DNA from: Earliella scabrosa
Taxonomy: Eukaryota > Basidiomycota > Agaricomycetes > Polyporales > Polyporaceae
NCBI GenBank assembly: GCA_022605405.1
Contig: JABYQQ010000001.1
Location: 2,480,001-2,544,000, forward strand
DNA length: 64,000 nucleotides
Reading direction: 5' to 3'
A model generated the notes under the pieces. That model was not told the DNA's origin. It did no database searches and worked only from the letters and a program-made list of their open reading frames with translations. How positions within the stretch are numbered: position 1 is the first letter of the stretch; each line of letters opens with the position of its first letter. A program made the position numbers and the translations under genes. Shown here piece after piece: positions 48,551 through 59,898 of the stretch.

Positions 48551-49605
48551 CTACTGAGAAGATAATATCGATAACTCATGTATCAACACGCAAGCTGCTC
48601 TCCGGTGGAGGAGATCCAGTCTGAATGGCCCCGAGTTAGTGCATGTTGTCGAGTGTACTGGCGGTCGCCTACCTCGCACGTAAGAGTCATTGTCGTTCGA
48701 GACTTTGGACTCGGAGGCAGTGATTGCTTCGATATACTGCCCGAGGGCAGGGGGAGGAGTTGAGCGACCAGAAGCAGCGTCATCTGCAGTGTGACAGCTT
48801 GTTGAGATGTACATGCATACTGCATCATTGACTAGAATGACTGACCGGGAGAGTGACTCGAATCGGTCATTGCTTCATAACGAGCTTGCTTCGCCCTTTG
48901 AGAAGTCCTCTGGAGGAGCGTTCAGTGAGCTGTCAAAGCGTGCGTCGCATCCGAGTCGTGTATCTCCTTACCTTGGCGTTAGCATGAAACTTCCTGGTTT
49001 CATGCTTCAACTCGCGACATGCCTTGTGGGTCCAATTGGGTCTCTCAAGCATTGCGTCCATGTATTGAGTAACTCTGCGGGAGGATGCGACGTGAGTCAG
49101 AACGGACCTGTTGCAGCCAATGGTTAAAAGGGGACGTACTGCTTGCTCTGTTCAACGACATCGGCGAAATCAGGGCTTTTCGTGTAGTGGGGATGTTCCT
49201 GAACGATCCCCTCCATGAACTCCATACCACCATCGGCGTATGCTTGTGCACGGGTGAGTTGATGGTCGGAGGTGAGGTAGTTGAGGGGTCCAAGGAGCCG
49301 ATTGGTCGGCTTAGGGAGACGAACTGGCTTCGAGGTCAATTTGGCTGCAGGGGAGTCCGATACGCTTGCAGGTTGCTTGTTAACACAAGCGGTACCAACA
49401 CCAGCGACGATACAAGCCGGGCGGGGACGTGGCCTCACGTACGATAGAAGGGTTTGCAGCCATAGACTCGCTCCGCGACGACGATGGACGGTTCAGAGTC
49501 TGCCAAAGAGCGAACCTTGAAGATACAGTATCGCGTGAATGTTAGCCCCCCCAAGTTCCAAACCTCTAGGCTCTTAAGAGGGAAGTTTCGGCGACTAGCC
49601 ATCAT
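48551..49605 (-). CDS. Orphan gene M3, divergent partner of kinase K3
   Basis: ATG at 49605 opens MMASRRNFPLKSLEVWNLGG and continues to CKPFYR near 49440, followed by a GTACGTGAG donor-like site. The next segment (about 49435-49130) has NYLTSDHQLTRAQAYADGG and DFADVVEQ. A further segment (49090-48960) reads VTQYMDAMLERPNW, CRELKHETRKFHANAKV and ends at a GTAAGG donor. The order of the repeat-like helix and the CR.xKHxxxxFH segment matches M1 and M2. The end is unresolved. No known domain is seen. It is divergently transcribed from kinase K3, 424 bp away. Confidence 0.45.
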
Positions 49606-50029
49606 TTTCTCGTATACGTAAACGACCGAGTGGGAGAGTTACTGAGAGTCTCTGAGAGACAATGACCCCAGTGCCAGTGGCTGGGTGCGGCGCCCGCCGT
49701 ACTCGTGGTACTGGCAGTGGCTTAGGGCTAGACGCATGGCAGGATCCGTGATAGAGGGCGATGTCAGAGGAATGGATACGCGACTCGGCGCCTCCGAGTC
49801 CTCTCACGGACGGCGCACAAGCGTCCAAATCGAGTTCAAGGAGGTTCAAGCTCAAGGGCAGAAGATGCGACGTGACGCGTGACGTGGGAAGGTATCACTT
49901 TGGTTTTTGTTCTCACACGTGGTGCAACGAACGCCCATAGGCACTTTGCTCACTTTCAACCTGCAACATGGCGGCCTTCTGCCTCTCTCTCTCATCATAT
50001 TTCTGTCCCCTCAGTACGCAACATCATCT

Positions 50030-51345
50030 ATGGCGCACTCTGGTTCCGATCCCTCTGAGAGGGGACTGCTCTCGCCCGGGGAGATCTTCTGGCGCGAACG
50101 CCACGACTGGCTCGCGAAGTCTGGATATTCACTCCGCCCCCGCTATCGTCCAGACTGGGTCCCTTCTTGGAGAGGGACCGGCAAGTTTCTTCTCTCATGC
50201 GAAGACGGGATAGCGTTAATGGTATGTCATGTCGAAACGATGCATGACCGACGCTTAACAACTGTGTTCAGCCTAGTCAAGTCATTGATGCCACCAAACT
50301 CGACGACGGCCGCATGGTCGTCCTCAAGCGAATTAACAAGTCCGTGCACCCTCATGAGGTCGAAATAGGGCGTTTCTTGACGTCTCCTCCCCTCTCGAAC
50401 GACTTGCGAAATCACTCTTGCCCAATACTCGACGTTCTGCAAGATCCTCTGGAGGACGACGTCCAGTTACTCGTAATGCCTCTTCTCAGGGAATACAATG
50501 ACCCGGCGTTTTCCACCGTTGGTGAAGCGGTGGTATTTTTTCGTCAGGCGTTCGAGGTATGTGCCAATTACTCATGTCGCATCATGCAATGACGTCGTGC
50601 ACCTGGGCTATTATCAGGGTCTACAGTTCATGCACGAGCATCATGTAGCCCATCGGTTCGTTACCATGTTGACTGCTGGAATTTCGCCGAACTGACATAG
50701 AGTAGGGATTGTATGAACCTGAACATTATGATGGATGCAACGGCTATCTTGCCAGATATGTTCCATCCTGCTGCACGCCAGAAGACACGAGACTTCAAGA
50801 GTTGGATTCGTCCGTACACACGGACCGCGCGTCCGGTCCGGTACTATTGGGCGGATTTCGGCCTGTCTCGACGATACGCGCCAGACGATCCCAATCCCCT
50901 CGAAGTGCCTATCATAGGTGGCGACAGGTCGGTTCCGGAGTTTAAGAAGGACCCATATACGCCCTGTAATCCCTTCCGCACGGACGTCTACTACGTGGGC
51001 AACTTGATTAGGGAAGATTTCCTTCAGGTGAGCCCTATTCTCGTCTCTGGCTCGTTCGTCCTACTGATGCGTCTTCCTTAGGAGTACAGGAATTTCGCAT
51101 TTGTGGATGCTCTTATTGGGCGCATGGTTCAAGACGAACCGGAGAAACGCCCCACCATGAGTGAAGTCGTCGCAGAGTTCAAGGAGCTCTCGTCGAAACT
51201 CAACGGGTTCCAGTTGAGAGCCCGGTTGGTGAAGCGTCGCGACGGCGTCGTCTTGAATCTTGCGAAAAGCGTTCACCACTTATCCGTCCATACTATACCC
51301 CACCTCGTTGCCCGACGCTCTCCCCTCCCTTCACCTGGACCATAG
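50030..51345 (+). CDS. Kinase-like protein K3, catalytic residues intact
   Basis: Exons 50030-50221, 50272-50556, 50618-50655, 50706-51027, 51082-51345; 366 aa. Lys83 (VVLK), HRD 171-173, Asn178 and DFG from Asp222 (ADFGLSRRY) are all present. The exon-1 block is GYSLRPRYRPDWVPSW followed by SCEDG. NLNIMMD follows the catalytic Asp, a strand unusual in ordinary kinases but constant in this family. The start chosen is the ATG right before AHSGSDPSERG; the exon-1 length then equals that of K8 (192 nt). A short tail rich in Pro/Ser ends the protein. Of the family, K8 looks closest by eye. Confidence 0.86.
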
Positions 51346-51499
51346 TTTCTCCTGGACAGACATGGATTTGTGCATCGACGCCAGTGCTCCTCCTTTCTCA
51401 GACATGATTGTTGTTAATCAGCTACTTGTCAGGTATGCTTTGGTACCGCTGTGTATTCTGTCAGAAAGCGTCACATTTTGGATGCAATGGGTACCCGAT

Positions 51500-51665
51500 A
51501 CATACAAGGCTTAAAACTCCGGGGGCGGCTCGTGCGACGAGAAGGCCCGTCGTAAACGTTCTCAAGGACACTCGCCACCTTGGCTTCCGTGCCATGTCAT
51601 TTATGCTCGTCTTCCATTCCCCTCTGCCCACGCTACATAGTATAGACGGCGAAGTCGAAGCGGAG
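51500..51665 (+). pseudogene. Kinase-like relic R3 (last-exon piece)
   Basis: Just downstream of K3, LKLRGRLVRREGPVVNVLKD, then FMLVFHSPLPT, match the end of K2 more than that of K3. Nothing upstream of this piece survives before the K3 stop, so it is a leftover of another copy. Confidence 0.65.
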
Positions 51666-51983
51666 GTCATGAGGCGTCACATCTGTCGCCACCGCAGTAT
51701 CGCCGGTGTCCTGCTCGATGCGCCTCACGTGTTACTATTTTGTTGTCTCCCTTGCGCAGCATTGTTCTACTCTCCAATCTGGTCCCGGGAATGACATGCC
51801 AGTGGCTGTCTCGATATCTTCAAATCCCTTGTCGTCGCAAAATTTGGACATCCTGGGAGCCCATCCCTTGCCGCAGGAGATTTTTCACTCAGGCTGTAGG
51901 CGCCACCCCGAGCTTCTGATCCCGCCCGTCGTTTGAGACAGGCGGAGTTCGAAGACGGGTGCGTGATAGTGCGCTGTGTATAA

Positions 51984-52731
51984 ATGCCCCGAACCGCGGA
52001 GGTACCAACCTGCATCCTGCTGCAAGCGTTGGCAGAAGAGGCAAAGTGTCAGTTCCAGCGCACCATGACCCCTGAAGTTCGAGCACACTGGGAGAAGGAC
52101 CTCAAAGATCTTCACATGATCTACGAATACGATGCACACGACGAGGACGGCAATCCCCAGAAATGGCGGTACGAGATCTGGTTTCAGGAGGAGGTGAGAC
52201 GAAGAAATACGCCGGCTGCCACCCGGTGCTGACTGATTCGCAGGACCGCATAAACTACAAGATCCACGGCGGGCCAATGGCCGGCCGCGTGAATTACCAG
52301 ACTTGCAGCTTCCAGTGCATCCGGGCTGGCGAGCTCTGGCAGTGCAACTGGCTCGAAGGTGCGCAGAACAAGCATTGTCTCCGAGGACAACCAACTAAGA
52401 ACAAGAGGCAGAAACCGGCACCACCGTCTCCATGGTGTACGACATCCCCAACAACAAGATCACCACCTTTGCAGCGTTCTCCAAGGGTAAGGCAGTCACA
52501 TGTGGGCTCAGAGACCAGTAGTAACCTCGTCCGAATGCAGGACACTGGGAGCATGCCAAGGAAGCACACGGCGACAAGCGCAATCCTCAGGACTTCGAGA
52601 GGTGGCGGGGTCTCGCGCGGGTGGGAACCCAGATGGAGAGGAAAATGCTCACCGAGCAGGCCGACGTCCTGGAGAAATTCCACGGAAAGGGCGACCTCGA
52701 GCCGATTGAGCGTAGCTGGCCGACGATGTAG
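51984..52731 (+). CDS. Phenolic acid decarboxylase
   Basis: Predicted to remove CO2 from p-coumaric, ferulic or caffeic acid, giving vinyl phenols, without a cofactor. Four exons: 51984-52193, 52244-52358, 52412-52486, 52541-52731; 196 aa. The core matches bacterial PadC-type enzymes: the Tyr pair Y47/Y49 (MIYEYD), WRYEIWF, INYKIHGGPMAGR with Arg85, and Glu108 in WLEETGTTVS. In the bacterial enzyme the matching Tyr pair, Arg and Glu form the active site. About 40 extra residues precede the core. Splice phases 0, 1 and 1 all close cleanly. Useful to a wood or litter fungus meeting lignin-derived acids (inference). TATAAATG places a TATA-like run directly at the start codon. Confidence 0.85.
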
Positions 52732-52868
52732 ATGATGAACCGCAAATGTGTTACTGTTCGTATGCCGGTGTGGTGTGTGTCCGCCGGACTGCTCTATCAG
52801 ATCAATAACATTGGACAGGAATGATACATAAGCAAATCCAGCAGACGTATCAGATGAGGTGCCACGAC

Positions 52869-54229
52869 TCAGCCGGACATTGAGAGGACTGGAATCGCAG
52901 GCTTGCGCATCACCGCGTACTCAGCGGTACGGATGACATGCCTCCATGCCCTGAAGAACCCAACGAAGGCCCAGTCCTTGCGATAGACCAGACGAGAGCG
53001 AAGCTTCCAGGTCGAAAGCGATGCACGTATTTCCAGGTAGCGAGTTCGAGCTTCGTCAATGGTCGGTCTGAGATCTGGGTCATCCTGCACCATGTCGCGT
53101 ATCAGCGAGTCCATGAACTCGAGGCCGTGACATCTCTGAATCGTTGACATGTTAGCACAAGAGCGCGACACGTCGTTCAAGGCACTCGCCTGCAAGAAAT
53201 CCTCCCGGATCATGTTTCCAAGATAGTAGATGTCCGCCGGAAAAGGGTTCCACAGCCGGTCGTAATCCCGCTTGTACTCTGGAACAGTCTTGTCTCCTCC
53301 AAAGACTGGGAGTTCGCGAGGAGCAGTATTGTTGGGAGAGTATTTACGGGACAGACCGAAGTCGATGAAGTAGTACTTCGGAGGGCGTTGAGTGCGAGTG
53401 TGGCGGCGGACCTTGCGCCTGAAGTCGTAACTTCGGTTCAGTTCACATGGATGTGGTGTCTCTGAAAAGAGACCTGACGGATCCATCATGATATTCAGCG
53501 TCCCTATATCTCTGCTGGGAATGAGTGTTCAGGTGTCGTCCTAGCTCGATCATACTTACCGATGAGCGACTTGCTCGTGATGTATGAGCTGAAGGCCCTG
53601 TGGCGGGAATTCAAGGTCAGTGGCGGCCACTGTGGCGAATGAAGGTGAGATCGATAGTTACCTCAAATAGCTGGTCAAAGCATCCCACAACCTCCCCAAC
53701 CGTCGCGAACCGGATGGTCCCAACCGGAACGAGGTACGGCATGACCACGCAAGTGAACCTCTCATACAAAGGGGACGGAAAGACATCATATACGGGAACG
53801 GAATGGTTGCGCGGGTCCGATGCCAAAGGGTCCACGGAGAAGTGTTTGGTGATCTCCACCTCGTAGGGGAAGAGGTCCGCGTCCACCAGTTTGATGGCTA
53901 CATGGCGATTATCGGCAACCCGGATAGCGTCCATAATACAGTGGAACTGGCGTTGAGCAATGTAAGAACTCGGATATGCATCAGATGGAACCACATACTC
54001 CTAATGCCTGCCCGTCCTCCAAACAGAACCACAGTTGATCCGTCCCCAACCACGAAGGGACCCAACCTGGTCGGTAGCGTGGACGAAGCACGTAACCGCG
54101 CTCCGCGAGCACAGGCTGGTGCTCGAGCCAGATGTGCTCGTACCGATAGATCCCGCCATGGATCTTGTTAGCGTTATATGAGTGCTGCAGAAATGCGGCG
54201 TAGTCAAACCCAGTGGGAGTCGACTCCAT
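52869..54229 (-). CDS. Kinase-like protein K4, catalytic residues intact
   Basis: Exons 54229-53999, 53946-53662, 53597-53560, 53511-53190, 53135-52869; 380 aa. The N terminus has GGIYRYEHIWLEHQ before the GYxLRPRY block. Lys96 (VAIK), HRD ending at Asp186, Asn191 and DFG from Asp235 (IDFGLSRKY) are present. After exon 4 the splice donor is CAG|GCGAGT, a GC-AG intron of 54 nt; since 54 is a multiple of three and holds no stop, retention would add 18 residues. The last exon ends with AFVGFFRAWRHVIRTAEY, a hydrophobic/aromatic helix shared with K5. Nearest relative is K5, the adjacent tandem copy. Confidence 0.85.
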
Positions 54230-54467
54230 CGTGAGAACGTAAAGAAAGAGGGAGAGGGAGAAAGGAGAGGGAGAACGATATGCATGATTGCTTGTGCGTC
54301 GTTGTGCCTTGTGGGTGCTTGTTTATTTGGGACCCCGCCCTCAGGCTACTAGCGTTAGTGATTGCGGGTGTGCCCGGACTCTGTACTCTCTCAATCAATA
54401 ACATTGGACAGGCACGGTACATATGGAATGCAAACAAACGTATCAGGCGAGGAAACGATGTCACGGC

Positions 54468-55829
54468 TCAGCCGGAGGTTTGGGGGGATGGAATCGCAGG
54501 CTTGCGCATCACCACGTACTCGACGGTACGTATGACATGCCGCCATGCCCTGAAGAACCCAACGAAGGCCCAATCCTTGCGATGGACCAGACGAGAGCGA
54601 AGCTTCCAGGTCGAGAGAGACGCACGTATCTCCAGGAAGCGAGCTCTAGCCTCGTCGATGGTCGGCCTGAGATCGGGATTGTCCTGCACCATGTCGCGGA
54701 TGAGCGGATCCATGAACTCAAGGCCATGACACCGCTAAGGGCGCGGAGGTATCAGTACGGCATATACAGATGCTATTGAGCGCACTCGCCTGAAGGAAGT
54801 CCTCTCGGATCATATTTCCCAGGTAGTAGATGTCAGTCGGGAATGGGTTCATTGGCTTCTTCGAGTTCTGAAACTCTGGAACGGTCTTGTCTCCTCCGAA
54901 GAGCGGGAACGCTAGAGGAGAAGTGTCGTCGGGAGAGTACCGACGAGACAGGCCGAAGTCGATGAAATAGTATTTAGGAGGACGTTGGGTGCGAGTGTAG
55001 CGCCGGAGTCTGCCCTTGAAGTCGTAGGTCCTCTCCAATTCGCACGGATGCGGTGTCTCTGAGAAGAGGCCGGAGGGATCCATCATGATATTCAGCGTCC
55101 CTATGTCACTACACGACCCGGAAATGAGTATCGCCGTTGTCGTTTTCGCCCTTTCGCGCACTTACCGATGAGCGACATGCTCATGATGTATGAGCTGAAG
55201 GCCCTGTGGCGCGAACATGCGGTCAGTGGCGGTCGAATACGATTGTGGCCAGTATTACCTCAAACAGCTGATCAAAGCACCCTACCACTTCTCCAACGGT
55301 AGCAAACCGCATACAGCCAGGAGGAACAAGGTAGGGTAGCACCATGAATATGAACCTCTCGTAGAGAGGCGATTGAAAGGCGTCATACACGGGGACGGCG
55401 TGGTTGCAAGGGTTTGAGGCGAGAGGCTCCTTGGAGAAGTACTTCGTTATGTCAACTTCATCGGGACTATGGGTTGTGTCCACCATCTTGATCGCCACAG
55501 GACGATTGTCGGCCACCCTAATAGCGTCGATGATGCAGTAGAACTAACAGTGGATAACGTGAGGACCATGACATCACAGGCGGGATGGCAAGACGTACGA
55601 GTGGGGGGTTCCCGTCCTCAAAACACAACCACAGCTTCCCAGTCCCTGGCCATGATGGTTTCCAGTCCGGTCGGTACCGCGGACGAAGCCTGTAGCCGCG
55701 CTCTGCGAATAATGGCTGGTGCTCGATCCAGATATGCTCGTATCGGTAAATGCCACCGGGAAGTTTGTCGCAGTTGTAGGGGTGCTGCAGAAACGCTGGG
55801 AGATCGATGCACATGCCTTGCTCCTCCAT
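54468..55829 (-). CDS. Kinase-like protein K5, catalytic residues intact
   Basis: Exons 55829-55599, 55543-55259, 55203-55166, 55108-54790, 54734-54468; 379 aa. Lys96, HRD ending at Asp186, Asn191 and Asp235 of DFG sit at the same positions as in K4. Exon 4 is three bases shorter than in K4. The donor after exon 4 is again GC (CAG|GCGAGT), here in a 55-nt intron that must be removed to keep the frame. Protein identity with K4 is high by eye, with changes concentrated in exon 2. It starts with a longer N terminus (IDLPAFLQHPYN) than K6-K8. A recent tandem duplicate of K4. Confidence 0.86.
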
Positions 55830-55899
55830 GTTGTAAGTGGAAGAGAAATATAGACGTTAGATTAGAGTCTTGCGTACTCACCAGTGTACCTGTGTGGGT

Positions 55900-57100
55900 G
55901 TCTATTTGGTCCCACGCTGGCGCTGGTCATGCGAGCATTGCGGTGAAAATGTCAGGACTGTATGACAGCGGACACCTCGAGAAGCATCATGCATGGGTAG
56001 AGTCCCTGATGTAGAGTTCAGCACGATTTGGCACAGTCACTATACGGGTGACACGAGCAATGACAAACGTAACGCAGACGTGGAACGCTTTCGATCCAGG
56101 TTCGGTACGGCGAAGCGCGACCCCATCGCTGCCTGCAACGAGGGGCATTGCCTCCAATATCACGACCGCGCTCATCGGCGCAGCAGCCGAGGTCAAGTTC
56201 GATGCTCTGTACTCCCACGTCTGGTCAAGACCCCGCGCGAGGCTAAAGCGACGGCACCACGCAGGACTCCGCTACACCTATGCGTGAGACGACCTTCCGT
56301 CAGAGTCGACTTACATGAGATACATCGCAGAAGGGTGTACATCTGCCCAACGAAAAGAGATGGCCCCCACTGCGAACGTCGCGCTGACCGATGCGGGTGT
56401 CTGACCACTGAAAGCCACTGAACCTCGCATACGGGATCGTCATTCCGAATCGCTGCGACGCGCAAAATGGCAGAGTCAGCTGTAGCCAACACTGCTAACG
56501 AGCACATTGCTGACCTGTATCGTCGCCCAATAGAAGGTCGTTGAGCCGACTTGCAAGTAATACAGCGAGAGTTGATTGCAGTAAACTTTAGAGATAGTCG
56601 TACAACTCACATGAGCGGACGCATAATATGATTGGAGCATACCTGTGCAACAACCATCTAGCCTCAAACCCTTTACACAGAGGCTCAATGCGCCCGCAGC
56701 CACCAGAATATTTCCAACAGTTCACCGTCCGACGGGAGCCTGAGGGCCGGCGACAGTCACCTCCCAGGCAGGCCAGTACTGGACTACGATGGGCATCGAC
56801 GTGCAAGTCGTCAGATACGTCAACAGGTGCGACACGTCAGGACAAGATGACGATGAATCCCCAGATGACAGTGAGACGGGAGCGTGTACCAGCGCATATA
56901 GTATCATAGGTTGCAACCAGGCGCAGCTGGCAGGTGCGAAGGGTGCGAGAGTCATCGGCGTAGCGCCTAACTGTGACGATTGCTTCCCACGTGGCGCTCT
57001 GGTCGGCTATTCCGATCCGAGTTTCCGAGTCTTAGTGCCAGCGCCAGCTCGTGCATTCTTGCAAGTTGCCTCTTAGCATGACCGAGGACGCGCAACGCGA
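55900..57100. other. No gene seen
   Basis: Frames on both strands are short and motif-free. It lies between the K5 start and a kinase relic. Confidence 0.4.
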
Positions 57101-57111
57101 GTCGCCTTGGC

Positions 57112-57550
57112 ATACTCTACAACTCTGAGATCTTCTCGCGCGACCGTTACGGATGGCTACAACGTTCGAGATATCGCCTTGACCGTGCTTGAGTGGATTG
57201 CCACTTGGGCCGGCCGAATGGTTGGCTAGCGAGCCCAAGGACTCCGGCAACAGATCCCGCTTGGTTCTGTGAGGACAGTCACAAGTTAAGTACTCCCATG
57301 CTTTGTTGCGCCTTCCACTTTCCATATTCGTCACACTCATACTACAGGTACTCGACGCGGCAGGATTTTGAAGGTATGGGCGATCAAGAGTTACTCAAAT
57401 GTAACGCATCTACACGAGAGCGACACAATGCTGGAACCTGTCCGCTCGGCATTCAAGACCTCGACATCGGTAGCTCCGGCCGAACGACGGTCGCCTCCAG
57501 TCGATAGGCACCTCATTTGTGAAGACGGGCGGCCGAGTCGAAGCACCTAG
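57112..57550 (+). pseudogene. Kinase-like relic R4 (N-terminal piece)
   Basis: NSEIFSRDRYGWLQRSRYRL at about 57120-57180 matches EIFWRDRYEWLERSGYRL of K8 and is followed by a stop. CED near 57270 and VLDAAGF..RVT near 57350-57390 correspond to the end of exon 1 and the start of exon 2. In-frame stops break it; the catalytic half was not found. Confidence 0.65.
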
Positions 57551-58076
57551 CGACCCGGCGACCCGCCCCGCAAGATTCTTCATCAGGGGACTCGGAGTGT
57601 GCGAGATACGCCCACTATTGTCCCAGCCCGAGTAAGTTGCGTCCCCCTCTCTCCTTCTGGCCCTGTACCGGAGTGCAGTTTCTGACAACAGATGACGTAC
57701 CCGGCGCGAGCGGCTTGCCACGCACGCACTCAAACGCACTCGGATTCGGGATGGTGACCATTTCGGCCGCTCAAGTCGTCCCTGTGATCATGATGCATAG
57801 GATGGTGTTGACGCGGTCGATAGCTAGGATACGAACGAAAGTCCAGATACGCTCGACGACCCGGCGCGCGCGCCGAGTCTCGACCCACAATACATCTAGC
57901 ACTAGTACACGTAGAGGTATCTCGGAGGCACATCGTGAGTATCGTGGACTTGCAGATATCCATGTGTCCCAATAAGAAAGAGATGCTGTGTTCAAGTGAT
58001 GGTGATGACGAGATGGCGTCCAGAGACTCGAGATGTGGAGTAAGAATGGCAAACAGACGAGCAAACAACGCCTACG

Positions 58077-59412
58077 CTAAGTGTGTCTCGGAGTGGGTAG
58101 TGCCGGGTAGTTCTTGCTAACGTAGACGATTGTGCGGATGACGTGACGACATGCCCGGTAAAGTTTGGCCATGAAGAACTCGTCTCGATAAACAAATCGA
58201 GACCTCAGTTGCCACTGCGACAGGGAGGTGCGTATCTCTTCGAAGCGCTCGAACGCCTCTTCGATTGTCGGGCGTTCCTCGGGTGCCGTCTTCGTCATGT
58301 CGTTAATGAGGGGCTCAAGGAATCCAATAGAGTAGGTCTTCTAGGGGAGAATGTGTTAATGGCGACGCCGAGAGAAGGCAACCATATCAATCACATGTAT
58401 GAAGTGTTCTCGCACAAGGTTGCCCAGAGTGTAGATATCCGCATAGAACGGATTGAACATGCCTGTGCCTGAAAGGTCGGCGTACTCGGGGACACTTTTG
58501 TCGCCTCCTATGTTGAACCGGGAGGTATGAGGCTCGCCAGGATCAAACTTGTCAGAGAGCCCGAAGTCTATGTAGTAGTACTTGGGTGGATGCTCTGTGC
58601 GCGTGCGAGCCTTGACCTTGTGCTGGAAGTCGTAGCTTCTATGCAAGTCGTTGGGATGCGGGACATCTGAGAGCAACAGCGTAGGGTCCATCATGACATT
58701 GGGGATCCCGATGTCACTACATATGACCCTTCAGAGACTCTCACAGATTGTTGAGTATTGAGATACTCACCAGTGGGCCACGCCGACGTTGTGCAGAAAT
58801 CTAAGGCCCTGGTAAAGCACGTACCGTCAGCATCTTATGCAATGCATCAGCTCTGTTGCCGACTACGAACCTCAAACAGCTGACGAAAGCACTCCATGAC
58901 TTCGCCGACCGTGGAGAACTTGACGGAGTCGATTCGTATCAAGTAAGGCATGACGAGAAAGACGCTGTTGGGGTCAAGAGGCGACTGGAGGATCTCGTAG
59001 ACAGGGACCGCGTGGTTCTCTGGGTGGTCCGCATGTCGCTCGTCGTTCAGATAGCGAACAATCCCCTCTTCGGCGTAGTTGTGCGACCTTTTCACCCTCT
59101 TCAGGGCAACAACCTGACCGTCCGACATCCGCACTGCGTCCATAACGACTGGAAGACTCTCAGAACGGCCCGAGTTTCAGTTCATCGCTCGTGTCTCGGG
59201 CATATGGTGCTTACCCTAGCCACTATCCCGTCCTCGACTTCAAAAAGTTCCCTGCCGGACCCCGGCCACGACGGTACCCAGTCTTTTCGGTAGCGCGGAC
59301 GCAGCATGTATCCTACTTCTGCGAGCCACTTCTGATGGTCTCGCCAGAAGTATTCGGTCTTGAAGATACCGCCAAGTAGCTTCTGATAGTCGTAAGGGTA
59401 CGACTCTGTCAT
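58077..59412 (-). CDS. Kinase-like protein K6, non-RD (HCD) catalytic loop
   Basis: Exons 59412-59215, 59158-58871, 58808-58771, 58716-58395, 58340-58077; 369 aa. Lys86 (VALK), Asp176, Asn181 and DFG from Asp225 (IDFGLSDKF) are kept, but the Arg of HRD is Cys175: exon 3 ends in TG and exon 4 begins with T. Exon 1 is the shortest of the family apart from K3/K8 and opens MTESYPYDYQKLLGG. Where K2-K5 have YYMGN or YYLGN, this copy has DIYTLGN. The last exon ends YRDEFFMAKLYRACRHVIRT. It pairs with K7 in sequence features and strand. Confidence 0.84.
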
Positions 59413-59419
59413 AAGGATC

Positions 59420-59895
59420 GGGCAGAGGGAGGGGGACTGAGTCGCACGTTATGACAGGATGCCGCGTGTGTTCGTCTTGCTCTTGTGAGCTCGGTCGCCT
59501 GTACCTTTCATATCGGGAGGCTTGCGGGTGGGCGGGTCCACAGTGGACAGATCCTTGGTGTCGGACACTGATCATTGCATGCCAGCGTTGAGATGGGTCC
59601 GGAGAGCGCCGCGCGGTTTGGGCGAGGTTGACAAGAACGTATTGGAGGGAACGCTTCCTGCGCGTCATGTAGTGAATATCAGTGCGCCATCTGGTAGGGC
59701 ACGCACCACGAAGAGCGGAGAGTACCTGCATTTGAGCAGATCGCGCGCGCCGGGGCATCCCATCATTCATGTTCCACGGTTTGCATATTGATCGAAAGTC
59801 ATGATAGTATGTCGTTGACCGGCGGCGGATAAGCATGGACCCAAGTGAGAACACATCATAACATATCGACACTGATGCATAGACATTAATGACAT
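59420..59895. other. Gap between K6 and K7
   Basis: No convincing gene; intergenic sequence between two same-strand kinase-like genes. Confidence 0.4.
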
Positions 59896-59898
59896 TTG

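Larger units (their letters stand above)
52790..55870 (-). repeat. Tandem segmental duplication holding K4 and K5
   Basis: The copies match from the 3' flank (AATAACATTGGACAGG at about 52804 and 54399) through the whole gene to the start codon, with conserved introns. Unit length is about 1.6 kb in head-to-tail order. Confidence 0.85.

Noticed and set aside
52869..53489. 206-codon uninterrupted frame joining exons 4 and 5 of K4
   Set aside because: The 54 nt between them align with the intron of every relative and only happen to be open; treated as a GC-AG intron.
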